The notes: a model not told the origin generated them from the letters alone. Positions 7,911 through 17,268 are shown, counted from the first letter of the stretch. The stretch: DNA of 64,000 bases from JAGOFO01 sp964522105 (GCA_964522105.1 CAZFVA010000016.1:1-64000), one strand, 5' to 3'. Translations and numbers: made by a program.

Positions 7911-9152
7911 ATGCTTCGCGCGGAACTGCTTGAGATACTTCAGAACGGTGAAAACTCCGGTGTGGAGTTCAAGCGGGATGATGTCAGACCCGAGCAATTG
8001 GCTAAAGAAGTTGTAGCCTTTGCCAATTTTCAGGGGGGGCGCATATTTCTGGGGGTCGAGGACGACGGCAGCATTTCAGGTATTCAAAGACAGAACACTC
8101 AGGAGTGGGTGATTAATGTTCTGCGTGACAAGGTTCACCCACAAATCATCCCTTTTTACGAAGAGTTACGCGGGGAAAACGGCCTTGCAGTTGCGGTGGT
8201 AAGTATCGCTTCCGGTCTGTCAAAACCGTATGTGTTGCGCCACAATAATCGCGAAGAAATTTATATGCGGATGGGGGACCGTTCGGAGTTGGCTTCCCGC
8301 GAGCAGCAGATGCGCCTGTTTGAAAGTGGCGGTCTTCTGCATGTCGAGGTTCTGCCGGTGCCGGGTGCCACCTTTGAACAGCTTGATATTGACCGGGTTT
8401 CTTTCTATCTGAAGCACATCATCAGGGACCCGGTTGTCCCGGTCACCACCGACGAGTGGATTGATCGTCTGTGCGGCATGGGACTGATGGCCGAGGATGG
8501 TTTGGGAAACAAGGTCTGTTCTGTTGCCGGGTTAATCTGTTTTGGCATTTCACCCCGTCGCTATCTGAAGCAGGCAGGTTTGCGGTTGATGTCGTTCGCT
8601 GGGCTGGACAAGGTGTATCAGGCTCAACTTGATACTGTTCTTGACGGTCCGTTGGTAGCCCGTTGGAGAGTCACCGATTCCGGTAGTCGCGAATTGGTTG
8701 ATTCCGGACTTATCGAGAAGTTTTCAGCGCAGATTGTACCTGTCATTTCCGAAGAGTCCGATACGATTGACGAATTCATGCAGCGTCAGAAGAAGTGGCT
8801 CTATCCCTGGGAAGCGGTCCGCGAAACGGTTATCAACGCCCTGGTTCACAGGGACTGGACGCGTTCGGTTGACATCGAGGTCTGCAACTATGGCGATAGA
8901 CTGGAAATAGTCAGTCCCGGCAGGCTCCAGAATTCAATGACGATCAAGAAGATATTGGCCGGGCAGCGATCGCCGCGTAACCCAATCATCGTGGAAATCA
9001 TGCGTGATTTTGGTTATGTAGATTCCAGGGGCATGGGCGTCCGAACCAAAGTCGTTCCCCTCATGAAAAGCCTTAACGGCGTCGATCCCGTCTTCGAGGC
9101 ATCTGACGACTACCTGAAAGTGACCCTTCCAAGGGCAAAGATCGCAGGTTGA
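7911..9152 (+). CDS. Schlafen AlbA_2 domain / HATPase_c_4 transcriptional-regulator-like ATPase
   Basis: 413 aa. N-terminal AlbA_2 (Schlafen-type) domain: GENSGVEFKRDDVRPEQLAK, then EVVAFANFQGGRIFLGVEDD, and YMRMGDRSELASREQQMRLF. The C-terminal part has a GHKL-like ATPase module (HATPase_c_4): ETVINALVHRDWTRSVDIEV with the N-box Asn, then YGDRLEIVSPGRL and DSRGMGVRTK. This is the common 'RecG-like / ATP-binding protein' architecture in bacteria, usually annotated as transcriptional regulator; its molecular role is poorly known, and some relatives occur in stress or defence contexts. Start ATG follows AGGAG by 6 nt. No partner gene with a defence signature is adjacent, so a defence function is not supported here. 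Confidence 0.85.
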   Translation: MLRAELLEILQNGENSGVEFKRDDVRPEQLAKEVVAFANFQGGRIFLGVEDDGSISGIQRQNTQEWVINVLRDKVHPQIIPFYEELRGENGLAVAVVSIASGLSKPYVLRHNNREEIYMRMGDRSELASREQQMRLFESGGLLHVEVLPVPGATFEQLDIDRVSFYLKHIIRDPVVPVTTDEWIDRLCGMGLMAEDGLGNKVCSVAGLICFGISPRRYLKQAGLRLMSFAGLDKVYQAQLDTVLDGPLVARWRVTDSGSRELVDSGLIEKFSAQIVPVISEESDTIDEFMQRQKKWLYPWEAVRETVINALVHRDWTRSVDIEVCNYGDRLEIVSPGRLQNSMTIKKILAGQRSPRNPIIVEIMRDFGYVDSRGMGVRTKVVPLMKSLNGVDPVFEASDDYLKVTLPRAKIAG

Positions 9153-9303
9153 GCGTCAACGGTCAAAATCCCGCGTAAATTTGAAGTTTACAGACTACGG
9201 TTTAAACTCCTCTTCTTTCAATATAGCGCCAAGGTCGGATTGAAACATGGACTAAAGTCAAAAAGGACGGTACTTTGATGTAGGTACGTGGAGGCATAAG
9301 CCT

Positions 9304-10356
9304 TTGTTTTGGGAATATCAACCGTTGTGTGTCAGCCAATGGGTAGTTTTCTGCATGGCTTCAGTATGCATTGCGGGGGCAGGGTGCAAGAGCAATAACG
9401 GTTTGAACTCCATCGACATCCTTGCTGGCAGAGATGAGGCTACGACCAGAGATGAACGCAGCGACTCTGTGGCAGTTTTGGACCAGATATCCGGCCGTGA
9501 TGTTCGCAATGACTTGATTTCGTTAGACTCAGTGTCCGATGGTGTTGTGCCGTCGGACACTGTTTCCAATGACTGCGTTTTTGATGAGAACAACCGACTC
9601 GTAGCTACTCCGGAATCCTTGGATTTTGGGGTGTTCCTTGTCGGTACCTCGCCGGAAAAGGAATTCGTGCTGACGAACAAGTCCTCAAAAACTTTAAGGA
9701 TTCTGTCGATTGCTGCTCGAAACCCCGAGTTTGTGATTGCCGAACCCGCGTCACTGCCCGTGGAACTGGCTCCATGCATGCGACTTAAGGTAGTAGTTCG
9801 AATGACACCGGAGGGCATAACGCTGAATGATGTGGTCAGCAAAGTTGTCGTCAGGTCTTTCGACTATGCCACCACCGAGGAACTGCTTGTCCCGGTGACA
9901 GGTATCAGACTGAAGCCCGAATCGGTTGCCTGTCAGATAGCTTACCGGGGTACTGTGGAGTTGTCCTTGTCGGGAATCCATGATGTACCGGATAGCATGT
10001 CCAATGAAGGTCCGGGGTCATGCGTGGTTGAAAGTATCAAGATCGCAGACTGCACAGTTGTCGATGGTGTCGTAAAATGTCCTTCCCCAGAGGATGCTTC
10101 TGACAGCAAGGTCTTTGTTGCTGATTATTACATCCCGGAGGACGGAATAATTCGTCCGTTCCAGCCTTATGAAATCCGAAACATGACGATTAGGTACAAG
10201 GGTGATAGACCAGAGCCTCCGTCATTACCTGCATATGGAGTCTTGACGATTGTTTCTCACGAAAATTTGACCGGCACACAGAGAAACTATCCTGAAGCTG
10301 TTGTACCGCAGGACGGAACCACCAATTATCCATGGTACGTAGTGCTGAAACAATAA
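9304..10356 (+). CDS. Lipoprotein with SPD-2/Hydin-type Ig-like domain
   Basis: 350 aa from a TTG start chosen because GGAGG (9290-9294) lies 9 nt upstream and no ATG gives a signal peptide with positive N-region. Lipobox AGAGC places the lipid Cys at 28, followed by an Asp/Ser-rich tether. Residues ~95-205 look like an ASPM/SPD-2/Hydin (choice-of-anchor) Ig fold: ATPESLDFGVFLVGTSPEKE, FVLTNKSSKTLRILSI, and PVTGIRLKP. The C-terminal half has a second beta-rich region with four Cys. Such domains serve as surface or periplasmic scaffolds; ligand unknown. It is followed tail-to-tail by the phosphatase gene only 23 bp away. Confidence 0.75.
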   Translation: MFWEYQPLCVSQWVVFCMASVCIAGAGCKSNNGLNSIDILAGRDEATTRDERSDSVAVLDQISGRDVRNDLISLDSVSDGVVPSDTVSNDCVFDENNRLVATPESLDFGVFLVGTSPEKEFVLTNKSSKTLRILSIAARNPEFVIAEPASLPVELAPCMRLKVVVRMTPEGITLNDVVSKVVVRSFDYATTEELLVPVTGIRLKPESVACQIAYRGTVELSLSGIHDVPDSMSNEGPGSCVVESIKIADCTVVDGVVKCPSPEDASDSKVFVADYYIPEDGIIRPFQPYEIRNMTIRYKGDRPEPPSLPAYGVLTIVSHENLTGTQRNYPEAVVPQDGTTNYPWYVVLKQ

Positions 10357-10379
10357 TTTTCCTACCAAACCTACCGTGC

Positions 10380-11318
10380 CTAGTTCCTCAACTCCACCTC
10401 GGCCAGTATCGCGCGGTGGTCGGATGGAAACATGGTGTTGGGGCCGTACTTGTAAAGGTCAACAATCCATTCATTTACCTGCCAGTTGCCGCCGCCGGTC
10501 AGGACGTGATCGATCAGGTTTTCGGGCTTCCATTCGGGGACCGGATCGACGTTGGTCGGGGTCTGGAAGGGGATGACGCGGCCGAACGTTTCGTCGAAAT
10601 GGAAGCCCGCCCCATCCACACCCTTCGTCAAAACCTTGAAATCCGCGTGGTCAGGCTCAAGGTTGAAGTCACCGGTCGCGATGACCGGCATCGTGGCGGC
10701 CCATGGGGCGGTGCGTTCCAGCATCAGGGGGGCCGAAAATTCCTGATGCGGGTGGACTGCGTCAAAATGTGTTGTTGCGAAGTACAGCTCCTGGTCGAAT
10801 TGCTTGTCTTTCAGATGTGCCCAGTAAACGATGCGCGGGATGTCCTGGCCGTCGGAAAAGCCCATTGATCCGGCCACATCCGGGGTCGGGCTCAGCCAGT
10901 AAGCACCCGATTCAATCAGGTCGAACCTTGCTGTTTTGTACGCCACAACCGCATCCGGGTACGTGTAATAGTCTTTGGTTTCGGTGAAATACACGGCAGC
11001 AAATCCGTCTGCCACGTCCATCACCTGGTCAACTTCTTCGGCCAGAATGAATTCCTGCAGGCCCATCAGGTCAGGTTGCAGGCGCGCAAAAACGTCGCCA
11101 AAATCCTGCACGCGGTCCAGCCATGGGTCGTACGAAAAGTCGCACACCGAGCACATGATGTTAAACGACAGTACGCGGTATGTCGGGCCTGGTTCGGCCA
11201 CGTCAGGCGAGATGTCTTCATATGGAATGTCCGGGGCGTTTTGAACGTCACCGCACGCCACAATCATGGAAGTCGCCGCCAGCACTGACAGAATGACTTT
11301 GAGTTCATGCAGTTTCAT
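10380..11318 (-). CDS. Exported endonuclease/exonuclease/phosphatase-family lipoprotein
   Basis: 312 aa starting at ATG 11318 (GGGAG 6 nt upstream; an in-frame TTG at 11324 is less likely). Lipobox MIVAC gives lipidation at Cys 22. EEP fold motifs are all visible: LSFNIMC (Asn), DLMGLQEF (metal-binding Glu), ATTHFDAVHPHQ (His), IATGDFNLEPDH (Asp-Phe-Asn) and the terminal pair IDHVL and PSDHRAI (catalytic His). The family includes DNases, sphingomyelinases and inositol-phosphate phosphatases. Absence of DNA-binding inserts and the surface location make a phosphodiesterase acting on extracellular lipid or nucleic acid plausible, but the substrate cannot be read from the sequence. Confidence 0.85.
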   Translation of the reverse strand: MKLHELKVILSVLAATSMIVACGDVQNAPDIPYEDISPDVAEPGPTYRVLSFNIMCSVCDFSYDPWLDRVQDFGDVFARLQPDLMGLQEFILAEEVDQVMDVADGFAAVYFTETKDYYTYPDAVVAYKTARFDLIESGAYWLSPTPDVAGSMGFSDGQDIPRIVYWAHLKDKQFDQELYFATTHFDAVHPHQEFSAPLMLERTAPWAATMPVIATGDFNLEPDHADFKVLTKGVDGAGFHFDETFGRVIPFQTPTNVDPVPEWKPENLIDHVLTGGGNWQVNEWIVDLYKYGPNTMFPSDHRAILAEVELRN

Positions 11319-11410
11319 CAGCAACTCCCGGCGACATGCCAGTCGATCGTGACTCGGATATTGAATTGATTCTACAGGTGGAGGGTCGAATCTGGAAGTC
11401 CGGCCTGAAA

Positions 11411-12274
11411 CTAGAAGTCCGGCATCATCGTGTTAATCTGGGTCGCGGTGAAAACAGGGCCGTCCTTGCAGACGTAAACGCTGCCGACGTTGCATCTGCC
11501 GCACTTGCCGAAGCCGCACTTCATTCTGTTTTCAAGCGTCGTGTAGATGGAGTCGGTGCCGACCTTGAATTCTGCCAGTGCGCTGAGCGTTATCTTGATA
11601 ACAACCGGCGGTCCGCACACCACGAAAACGGTGTTTCCAAGGTTGTCACCGGCGGCCGTCAGCTTCGTCAGATATTCCTTCAGGATTGTCGGGAAGTAGC
11701 CGACTTTTCCCTTCCAGTCCGGCGTTTCCCCGCCCGGATCGACTGTGGAAATCATCGTGACGCCTTCCATGCCTTCCCACTGCTTGATCTCGTCTTTGTA
11801 GACAAGGTCTGCGACAGTTTTGGCACCGTAAACAATGCTGACGTGCCCGAAATCGGCTTTGCGATCAAGCAGATTCCAGATGACGCTGCGGATCGGGGGC
11901 AGGGCGATACCGCCGGTCGCGAATATCACGTTCTTGCCCTTCCAGTCTTCAATCGGGAAGTTGCTTCCGTATGGGGCGCGCAGGCCCATCGTGTCGCCGA
12001 CGTTCAGTCTGGCCAGGGCGCCTGTCACTTTGCCGGCCACGCGGAACGTACATTCAATGTACTTGTCCCGCTCGAACTGCGTCGGTGAGCTGGCAAGGCA
12101 GAACGTACTTTCGCCTTCGCCCAGAATCCCGTATTCGGCGAACTGCCCGGTCAGGAAGGAAAACTTGGCTTCTTCTTCCGGGTCAGCAAACTTCAAACGG
12201 AGGGTGACGACCTGCGGGGCCTCGTCCTTCCGCTGAACAACTTCCATTACGAACGGTCTGTAGATATTTCCCAT
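11411..12274 (-). CDS. flxA: FlxA: FAD/NAD(P)-binding subunit of the Flx-Hdr complex
   Basis: 287 aa. It resembles sulfhydrogenase gamma / PyrK-type flavoproteins: FAD-binding beta-barrel (GQFAEYGILGEGESTFCLAS), NAD-binding Rossmann half (NVIFATGGIALPPIRSVIWN, VFVVCGPPVV), and a C-terminal [2Fe-2S] cluster motif MKCGFGKCGRC plus a fourth Cys in VYVC. In FlxABCD-HdrABC complexes (known from Desulfovibrio) this subunit takes hydride from NADH. It is the last gene of the seven-gene operon and its start overlaps flxB by 28 bp. Confidence 0.85.
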   Translation of the reverse strand: MGNIYRPFVMEVVQRKDEAPQVVTLRLKFADPEEEAKFSFLTGQFAEYGILGEGESTFCLASSPTQFERDKYIECTFRVAGKVTGALARLNVGDTMGLRAPYGSNFPIEDWKGKNVIFATGGIALPPIRSVIWNLLDRKADFGHVSIVYGAKTVADLVYKDEIKQWEGMEGVTMISTVDPGGETPDWKGKVGYFPTILKEYLTKLTAAGDNLGNTVFVVCGPPVVIKITLSALAEFKVGTDSIYTTLENRMKCGFGKCGRCNVGSVYVCKDGPVFTATQINTMMPDF

Positions 12275-13272
12275 TTCTCAAACATCTCCAACATATTCAC
12301 GCCGGCGGGACACAGTCTGACGCATCTGCCGCAACCGACACACGCGACCTGACCAAACCGATCCTTGTACACGGAAAACTTGTGCAGCAGCCTCTGGCGC
12401 CAGCGCTGACCCTGAGCGTCGCGCGGGTTGTGGCCCGAGGCATGAAGGGTGAACAGAGAAAACGCGCAGCAGTCCCAGTTCTTGCGACGTTCGCCGTTGA
12501 AATAGGTCTTTTCATCGACGATGTCGAAGCAGTGGCACGTCGGGCAGTTGTACGCACATGTCGCGCAGCCGACGCAGTTCAGGCTGGCCGTGTCGAACGT
12601 GTCGGAATCAAAGCTTTTTTCAATGAATGTCTTCAGGTCTTCCAGTTTCGGGAACTGGTACGAGCCGTCGGGGTTCTTCGTCGCGAAAAGCGATTCCTGA
12701 CCTTTCGGGAACAGTTCAGCTACGCTGGCGTCCGCCACGAAGTGACTGAATGCTTTGCCGAAAATTTCGGCGGCCTTGCCATTGTTGCTTCTGACGGCCC
12801 ATGTCTTCGCGTCAATTTCGGCGAAAATCAGGTCGGCCGCGTCAAGGTATTCATCACCGGGGATTATCTGGTCACAGAAGCATCCGACATCCTTCGTTTT
12901 GCAAAGGACGGCAGCAAGCACCGTGGACTTTCTGCGGTTCATGAAGAACTCGTCGGCCGGTTCCTGGGAAAAGACCAGGTCCATAATCTTCAGCGCGTGT
13001 GCGTCACAGACGTCAGCCCCGAAAATGAAGCGCTTCTTCATTTCCAATGTGGCAGGTGACTTTGCGGTGGTCGCGCCTTTGTCGCCGATTTCGTATTCCA
13101 GGATGACTTCGGTGACCGGGAAGAACAGTGATTTGCACGACTGGTGCATGTCCGACTTGTCTGCGGCGACCGGTGACAAATCAACGACATCAACGTCGCT
13201 TTTCTTCAGTTCTTCAAACAGAAGAGCCATCGAACTCTTTGGAATTCTATAAAAAGAAGCTGTTGTCGTCAT
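12247..13272 (-). CDS. flxB: FlxB: iron-sulfur subunit (sulfhydrogenase-beta/AsrA-like)
   Basis: 341 aa; ATG 13272 has GGAG 5 nt upstream. The N-terminal two thirds resemble hydrogenase beta / anaerobic sulfite reductase A proteins (FPVTEVILEYEIGDKG; FIFGADVCDAHALKIMDLVF). Two [4Fe-4S] sites are clear: CVGCATCAYNCPTCHC and CVGCGRCVRLCPAGV. It would pass electrons from FlxA towards FlxD/HdrA. The start overlaps flxC by 26 bp, consistent with translational coupling. Other ferredoxin-domain proteins share the C-terminal motifs, but the N-terminal half and the neighbours make FlxB the best assignment. Confidence 0.85.
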   Translation of the reverse strand: MTTTASFYRIPKSSMALLFEELKKSDVDVVDLSPVAADKSDMHQSCKSLFFPVTEVILEYEIGDKGATTAKSPATLEMKKRFIFGADVCDAHALKIMDLVFSQEPADEFFMNRRKSTVLAAVLCKTKDVGCFCDQIIPGDEYLDAADLIFAEIDAKTWAVRSNNGKAAEIFGKAFSHFVADASVAELFPKGQESLFATKNPDGSYQFPKLEDLKTFIEKSFDSDTFDTASLNCVGCATCAYNCPTCHCFDIVDEKTYFNGERRKNWDCCAFSLFTLHASGHNPRDAQGQRWRQRLLHKFSVYKDRFGQVACVGCGRCVRLCPAGVNMLEMFEKWEISTDRS

Positions 13273-13993
13273 CTTTGCTCCAACCTGATAACAGGGATTT
13301 TTCAGGGTCTGTTTCGCCGAACGCTTCCTTCGCCACCTGGTTCTGCATCCTGTTCAGCAGCATCAGCGGAATGGCGACCGAGCAGGCACTTTCACACGCG
13401 CCGCATTCGACGCAGCGTCCGGCCTGATGGAACGCCCGCAGGAAGTGCCAACTGAAATTGCCACGTCCGTGTGCGCTTGTTTCAACCCACGCCGGGCGGT
13501 TTTTGTCGGCCTTGCATTCCTGACAGTAACAGTGCGGACAGCTCTGTCTGCACGCGTAGCAACGGATGCAGTTTGCGAAATGGTCTTCCCAGAACTTCTT
13601 TCTTTCTGCGGGCGACAGCGCCCACAGTCTGGCGATTTCGGCGTCAAGCGCCTTGTCCCGCTCGGCCTTGTGCGACACGGCGTTTGATTCAATCAAAACA
13701 ACGTTTTCAGGCTTAATCTGGCTTTCTTTAGTAAGCAGCGCGACAGAATCCCGTTCAACGTCGCGGGCGATAATCGCAATCGGGTACTGCTTTTTGATTA
13801 TCATCTGCTTCAGATAAACGGTCAGGTTCAGGCCACCGTCGGCATCAAAAGCCACGCGGTCCAGGTCCTTGACTTCCTTGACGAAAATCGGCCTGACCCT
13901 GCCGCGGTAGTTTTCAAACGCGATGACCAGGTTGACCTTCTTCTGTTCAAGAAGTTCGGTTACTTCTTTTTTCAGTTCTTCATTCGTTTTCAT
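13247..13993 (-). CDS. flxC: FlxC: iron-sulfur subunit
   Basis: 248 aa. The first ~130 residues have an FdhB/F420-hydrogenase-beta-like flavour (FVKEVKDLDRVAFDADGGLN; QYPIAIIARDVERDSVALL). Two cluster-binding segments follow: CIRCYACRQSCPHCYCQEC and CVECGACESACS. The ATG overlaps the flxD stop by 4 bp (ATGA), with GAGG 7 nt upstream. In Flx-Hdr complexes FlxC is the second ferredoxin-type subunit beside FlxB. Assigned from gene order and motifs; its precise electron route is not known to me. Confidence 0.8.
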   Translation of the reverse strand: MKTNEELKKEVTELLEQKKVNLVIAFENYRGRVRPIFVKEVKDLDRVAFDADGGLNLTVYLKQMIIKKQYPIAIIARDVERDSVALLTKESQIKPENVVLIESNAVSHKAERDKALDAEIARLWALSPAERKKFWEDHFANCIRCYACRQSCPHCYCQECKADKNRPAWVETSAHGRGNFSWHFLRAFHQAGRCVECGACESACSVAIPLMLLNRMQNQVAKEAFGETDPEKSLLSGWSKDDDNSFFL

Positions 13994-14445
13994 ACGCCAA
14001 CCTCACGAACGCTGCTTTCGGCACCGAAATGTCTGTTCGGTCCAAGCGCTTTGACCTTGTCCGTGACTTCATTGACCAGTTGCGCCCACCTGGCGCCTTC
14101 GGCGGCAGACACCCACGAGAACGTGATTCGCTGGTTGTCTATACCCATGAAATCAAAAAGCTTTCTGGCAACGGCCCAGCGTCTGCGGGCCAGGTAGTTA
14201 CCTTCGTTGTAGTGACAGTCGTTCGGGTGGCAGCCTGATACGATGATGGCATCCGCGCCGTTTTCAAACGCTTTGACCAGGAACATCGGGTCGATGCGTC
14301 CGGTGCAGGTGTGGCGGATGATTCTGACGTCGGCCGCGTAGTTGATTCTGGACGTACCGGCCAGGTCGGCCCCGGCGTACGTACACCAGTTGCACACGAA
14401 CGCGAATATCTTAATCTTGTGGTTGTCGTTACCTTCTGGCTGCAT
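13990..14445 (-). CDS. flxD: FlxD / MvhD-like [2Fe-2S] electron-transfer subunit
   Basis: 151 aa from ATG 14445 (GGAGG 6 nt upstream; overlaps the hdrA stop as TGATG). MvhD signature residues: FAFVCNWCTYAGADLAG (Cys 18/21), IRHTCTGR (Cys 47), and SGCHPNDCHYNEGN (Cys 72/77). MvhD links hydrogenase or a flavoprotein module to HdrA in methanogens; FlxD does so for the FlxABC module in bacteria. No [NiFe]-hydrogenase genes (mvhA/G) lie next to it, which supports the NADH-linked Flx version. Confidence 0.9.
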   Translation of the reverse strand: MQPEGNDNHKIKIFAFVCNWCTYAGADLAGTSRINYAADVRIIRHTCTGRIDPMFLVKAFENGADAIIVSGCHPNDCHYNEGNYLARRRWAVARKLFDFMGIDNQRITFSWVSAAEGARWAQLVNEVTDKVKALGPNRHFGAESSVREVGV

Positions 14446-16439
14446 CACACGCCTCCCATTCCGACGATGCCTTCGTACATCTGCTCATCAGTGAATCCGT
14501 TAAGGTCCAGACAGCCGGCGCGGCAGATCGTCACGCAGCTTCCGCAACCCTGACACAGTCCCTGATTAACTTTTGCGACGATTCGTTCGACCTTGTTCTT
14601 CTTGTCGACAAGCGTTTCGGTCTCGATTGCGTTGTACGGGCAGGCCTGGACGCACGCCAGACAGCCGCTGCACATGTTCATGTTCGAGAACGGCTTGCTG
14701 TCAGCGACGATCGGTTCACGTTCCAGCATTTCCTTGCTGAACAACGCGGCGACCTTCGACGCGACTGCGCCGGCTGAAGCGACCGTTTCCGGGATGTCGC
14801 GCGGCCCTGAACAGGAACCTGCCAGGAAGATACCGGCAGTGGCCGTATCAACCGGGTTAAGCTTCGGGTGAAGTTCCGAGAAGAACTTGTTCTGGTCGTA
14901 GCTGATACCGAGCGTCTGAGCCAGTTCAACAGCGCCTTTCTGGCCGGCCATCGGAGTTGCCAGAACGACCATGTCGGCTTCGATCGTCATCAACTGACCG
15001 CTCAGTGTGTCAATGCCCTTGACAACCAGTTTGCCGTCATCTTCGTAAATCTTGGCAACGCGGCCGCGCACATAGCTGGCCCCGTCTTCCTCGATTCCAC
15101 GTCTGATGAATTCGTCGTAGTTCTTGCCGACCGAACGGATATCCATATAGAACACGTACGCCTTGCCGCCGTGGACCTTGTGGCTGTAAAGCATCGCGTG
15201 TTTGGCGGTGTACATGCAGCAGATCTGCGAGCAGTACGGGAAACCGCAGGCCCGGTCGCGTGACCCGGCGCACTGGACGAACACGACCTTTTCGGGCGTC
15301 TTGCCGTCGCTTGGCCGTTTAATGGCGCCAAGGGTCGGGCCGGAAGCGGACGCAAGGCGCTCAAACTGCATTCCAGTTATCACGTCTTTGTATCTGCCCT
15401 GTCCGTATTCCCCATAAATTTCAGATGTTTCCACCTGACGAAGTCCGGTGGCAGCGATGATTGCGCCAACGTCGTATTCGACAATCTGGTCTTCATCTTC
15501 ATAGTTGATTGCGCCGACCTGGCAGACCTTTTCGCAGATTCCGCACTTGCCTGTCTTGAACTTCAGGCAGTTGGTCTTGTCGATGACCGGCTTGTTCGGG
15601 ACGGCCTGCGGAAAAGGCGTGTATATGGCGGTTCTTTTGCCAAGGCCTTCGTCAAATTCGGACGGAATCTTCTTGACCGGGCATTTCTGGATGCAGACGC
15701 CGCAGCCGGTGCATTTGACCGGGTCAACGCATCTGGCCTTCAGGCGGACTTTAACCTTGAAATTCCCGACGAAGCCTTCGACTCCGACGACTTCGGCGTA
15801 AGTGACAAGCGTGATTTTCGGGTGCTGTGCCGCATCGACCATCTTCGGCGTCAGGATGCACTGCGAGCAGTCAAGCGTCGGGAACGTTTCCGACAGCGCG
15901 GCCATGCGTCCGCCGATGCTGGGGCTTTTGTCCAGCAGGATGACTTCATGACCTGTATTGGCGATGTCAAGCGCGACCTGGATGCCGCCGACGCCGCCAC
16001 CGATTACAAGAGCCCGTTTTGTAACAGGAATCTTGATTGGGAACAGCTTCTGGTTCCTGACTGTCTTGGCCACAAGCGAGCGGACGATGTCGATGGCCTT
16101 GGCCGTCGCGTCTTCCCTGTTTTCATGAACCCACGAGCAATGCTCGCGGATGTTGGCCATCTCGCACAGGTATGGGTTCAGGCCGGCCATGGCGCACGCG
16201 CCACGGAAAGTCTTTTCGTGCATGCGCGGCGAACAGGCTGCGACGACGACGCCGGTCAGTCCGTGTTCGGTGATGGCATTCCTGATCATGTCCTGGCCAG
16301 GACTGGAACACATGTATTTATAGTCGATTGCGACAGCCACATTCTGGAGCGTGGAGGCATACTCCGCGACCCGGGCGCAATCAACCGTCCTACCGATGTT
16401 TTCCCCACAATGACAGACAAATACGCCTATGCGTGACAT
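14445..16439 (-). CDS. hdrA: HdrA: flavin-containing heterodisulfide reductase subunit A
   Basis: 664 aa, the usual length for HdrA. N-terminal FVCHCGENIG cluster segment and ACSPRMHEKTFR; FAD-binding ALVIGGGVGGIQVALDIA (~142-160); ferredoxin inserts CTGCGVCIQKCP and CGICEKVCQ; FVQCAGSRDRACGFPYCSQI; and C-terminal CSGCLACVQACP and CQGCGSCVTIC. HdrA is the bifurcating flavoprotein that splits electrons between ferredoxin and the HdrBC disulfide reductase. It overlaps hdrB by 13 bp. I see no in-frame TGA suggesting selenocysteine. Confidence 0.93.
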   Translation of the reverse strand: MSRIGVFVCHCGENIGRTVDCARVAEYASTLQNVAVAIDYKYMCSSPGQDMIRNAITEHGLTGVVVAACSPRMHEKTFRGACAMAGLNPYLCEMANIREHCSWVHENREDATAKAIDIVRSLVAKTVRNQKLFPIKIPVTKRALVIGGGVGGIQVALDIANTGHEVILLDKSPSIGGRMAALSETFPTLDCSQCILTPKMVDAAQHPKITLVTYAEVVGVEGFVGNFKVKVRLKARCVDPVKCTGCGVCIQKCPVKKIPSEFDEGLGKRTAIYTPFPQAVPNKPVIDKTNCLKFKTGKCGICEKVCQVGAINYEDEDQIVEYDVGAIIAATGLRQVETSEIYGEYGQGRYKDVITGMQFERLASASGPTLGAIKRPSDGKTPEKVVFVQCAGSRDRACGFPYCSQICCMYTAKHAMLYSHKVHGGKAYVFYMDIRSVGKNYDEFIRRGIEEDGASYVRGRVAKIYEDDGKLVVKGIDTLSGQLMTIEADMVVLATPMAGQKGAVELAQTLGISYDQNKFFSELHPKLNPVDTATAGIFLAGSCSGPRDIPETVASAGAVASKVAALFSKEMLEREPIVADSKPFSNMNMCSGCLACVQACPYNAIETETLVDKKNKVERIVAKVNQGLCQGCGSCVTICRAGCLDLNGFTDEQMYEGIVGMGGV

Positions 16440-17260
16440 ATGCTGAATTTCTCCTCGAATTTTCCGGGCATCGCGACGAAGTGCGCGCCAAGCTTCAGTT
16501 CCTTTGCCGGGACACCCATGCAGAGGGCAATCAGTTCGGACAGGTAAAGGACCGGGATTCCGCCCATGTCCCTGTTCAACTTGCGAATTTCCGCCTGCCT
16601 CATGTCAAGGTTGACGTGACACAGCGGACACGACGTAACAATGATTTCCGCCCCGCGCTTCAGCGAATCCTTCAGGATGTCACCGGAAAGCTTGTGGACG
16701 ACGTTGACGGCGGCCAGCGAGAAACTGGCACCGCAGCATTCGGTCTTGAACGGCCAGTCAACTGACGTCATTCCAAGGGCTTTCAGTGAATTTTCCATCG
16801 TCATCGGATTTTCACAGTCTTCCTTGAAAACGGCGGCCGGCTTGTTCAGAAGGCAGCCGTAGTAGCAGCCTATCTTCATGTCCAGCTTGCGGGTCTGTTT
16901 CGCCAGAATCTTGTCGATATTGGCGGCAATCAGGTCGGGCAGGTTCACGACTTTGACCGGTGAATGCGTTTCGTCGGCCACGACCCGAAGGCGGTTGTAG
17001 CAGGCGGCGCATGGGGCAAAGATGGTGTCCAGGCCCATGTTCTGTGCCGAATCAATGTTCACTGTGACCAGACCCTGAGCGGCCTTTGCGCTTACCTTGT
17101 GAGCCGAGCTGGCCCCGCAGCAGCACCAGTCTTCAATTTCGCGCAGTTCGATATCCAGGGCGTCCATCAGAACTTTGATCGACGTCGCAAAATCGTTGGC
17201 CGCGCCGTGAAGCGAACAGCCGGGGAAATATGCCATCACCGTTTTTCCAGCGGTTTCCAT
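16427..17260 (-). CDS. hdrB: HdrB: heterodisulfide reductase subunit B with two CCG domains
   Basis: 277 aa. Two cysteine-rich (CCG) domains are complete: Cys 15, CC 46-48, CxxC 84/87; then Cys 132/136, CC 175/176, CPLC 211-214. These bind the pair of non-cubane [4Fe-4S] clusters where a disulfide (CoM-S-S-CoB in methanogens; DsrC or another thiol in bacteria) is reduced. ATG has GAGGT 5 nt upstream. Gap to hdrC is 8 bp. The physiological disulfide partner cannot be read from this window. Confidence 0.93.
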   Translation of the reverse strand: METAGKTVMAYFPGCSLHGAANDFATSIKVLMDALDIELREIEDWCCCGASSAHKVSAKAAQGLVTVNIDSAQNMGLDTIFAPCAACYNRLRVVADETHSPVKVVNLPDLIAANIDKILAKQTRKLDMKIGCYYGCLLNKPAAVFKEDCENPMTMENSLKALGMTSVDWPFKTECCGASFSLAAVNVVHKLSGDILKDSLKRGAEIIVTSCPLCHVNLDMRQAEIRKLNRDMGGIPVLYLSELIALCMGVPAKELKLGAHFVAMPGKFEEKFSICHA

Positions 17261-17268
17261 TTGTTACC

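Noticed and set aside
7911..9152. Schlafen-like antiphage defence system
   Set aside because: No nuclease, toxin or other defence gene adjoins it; the domain alone is too common in regulators.
9148..9160. GTTGA-GCG-TCAAC hairpin at the stop of the AlbA gene as a terminator
   Set aside because: Short stem and no U-tract; likely incidental.
12382..13059. Long antisense frames over the hdr-flx operon and similar ones over other genes
   Set aside because: They are shadows of strongly supported genes on the other strand, with no Shine-Dalgarno or recognisable domains.
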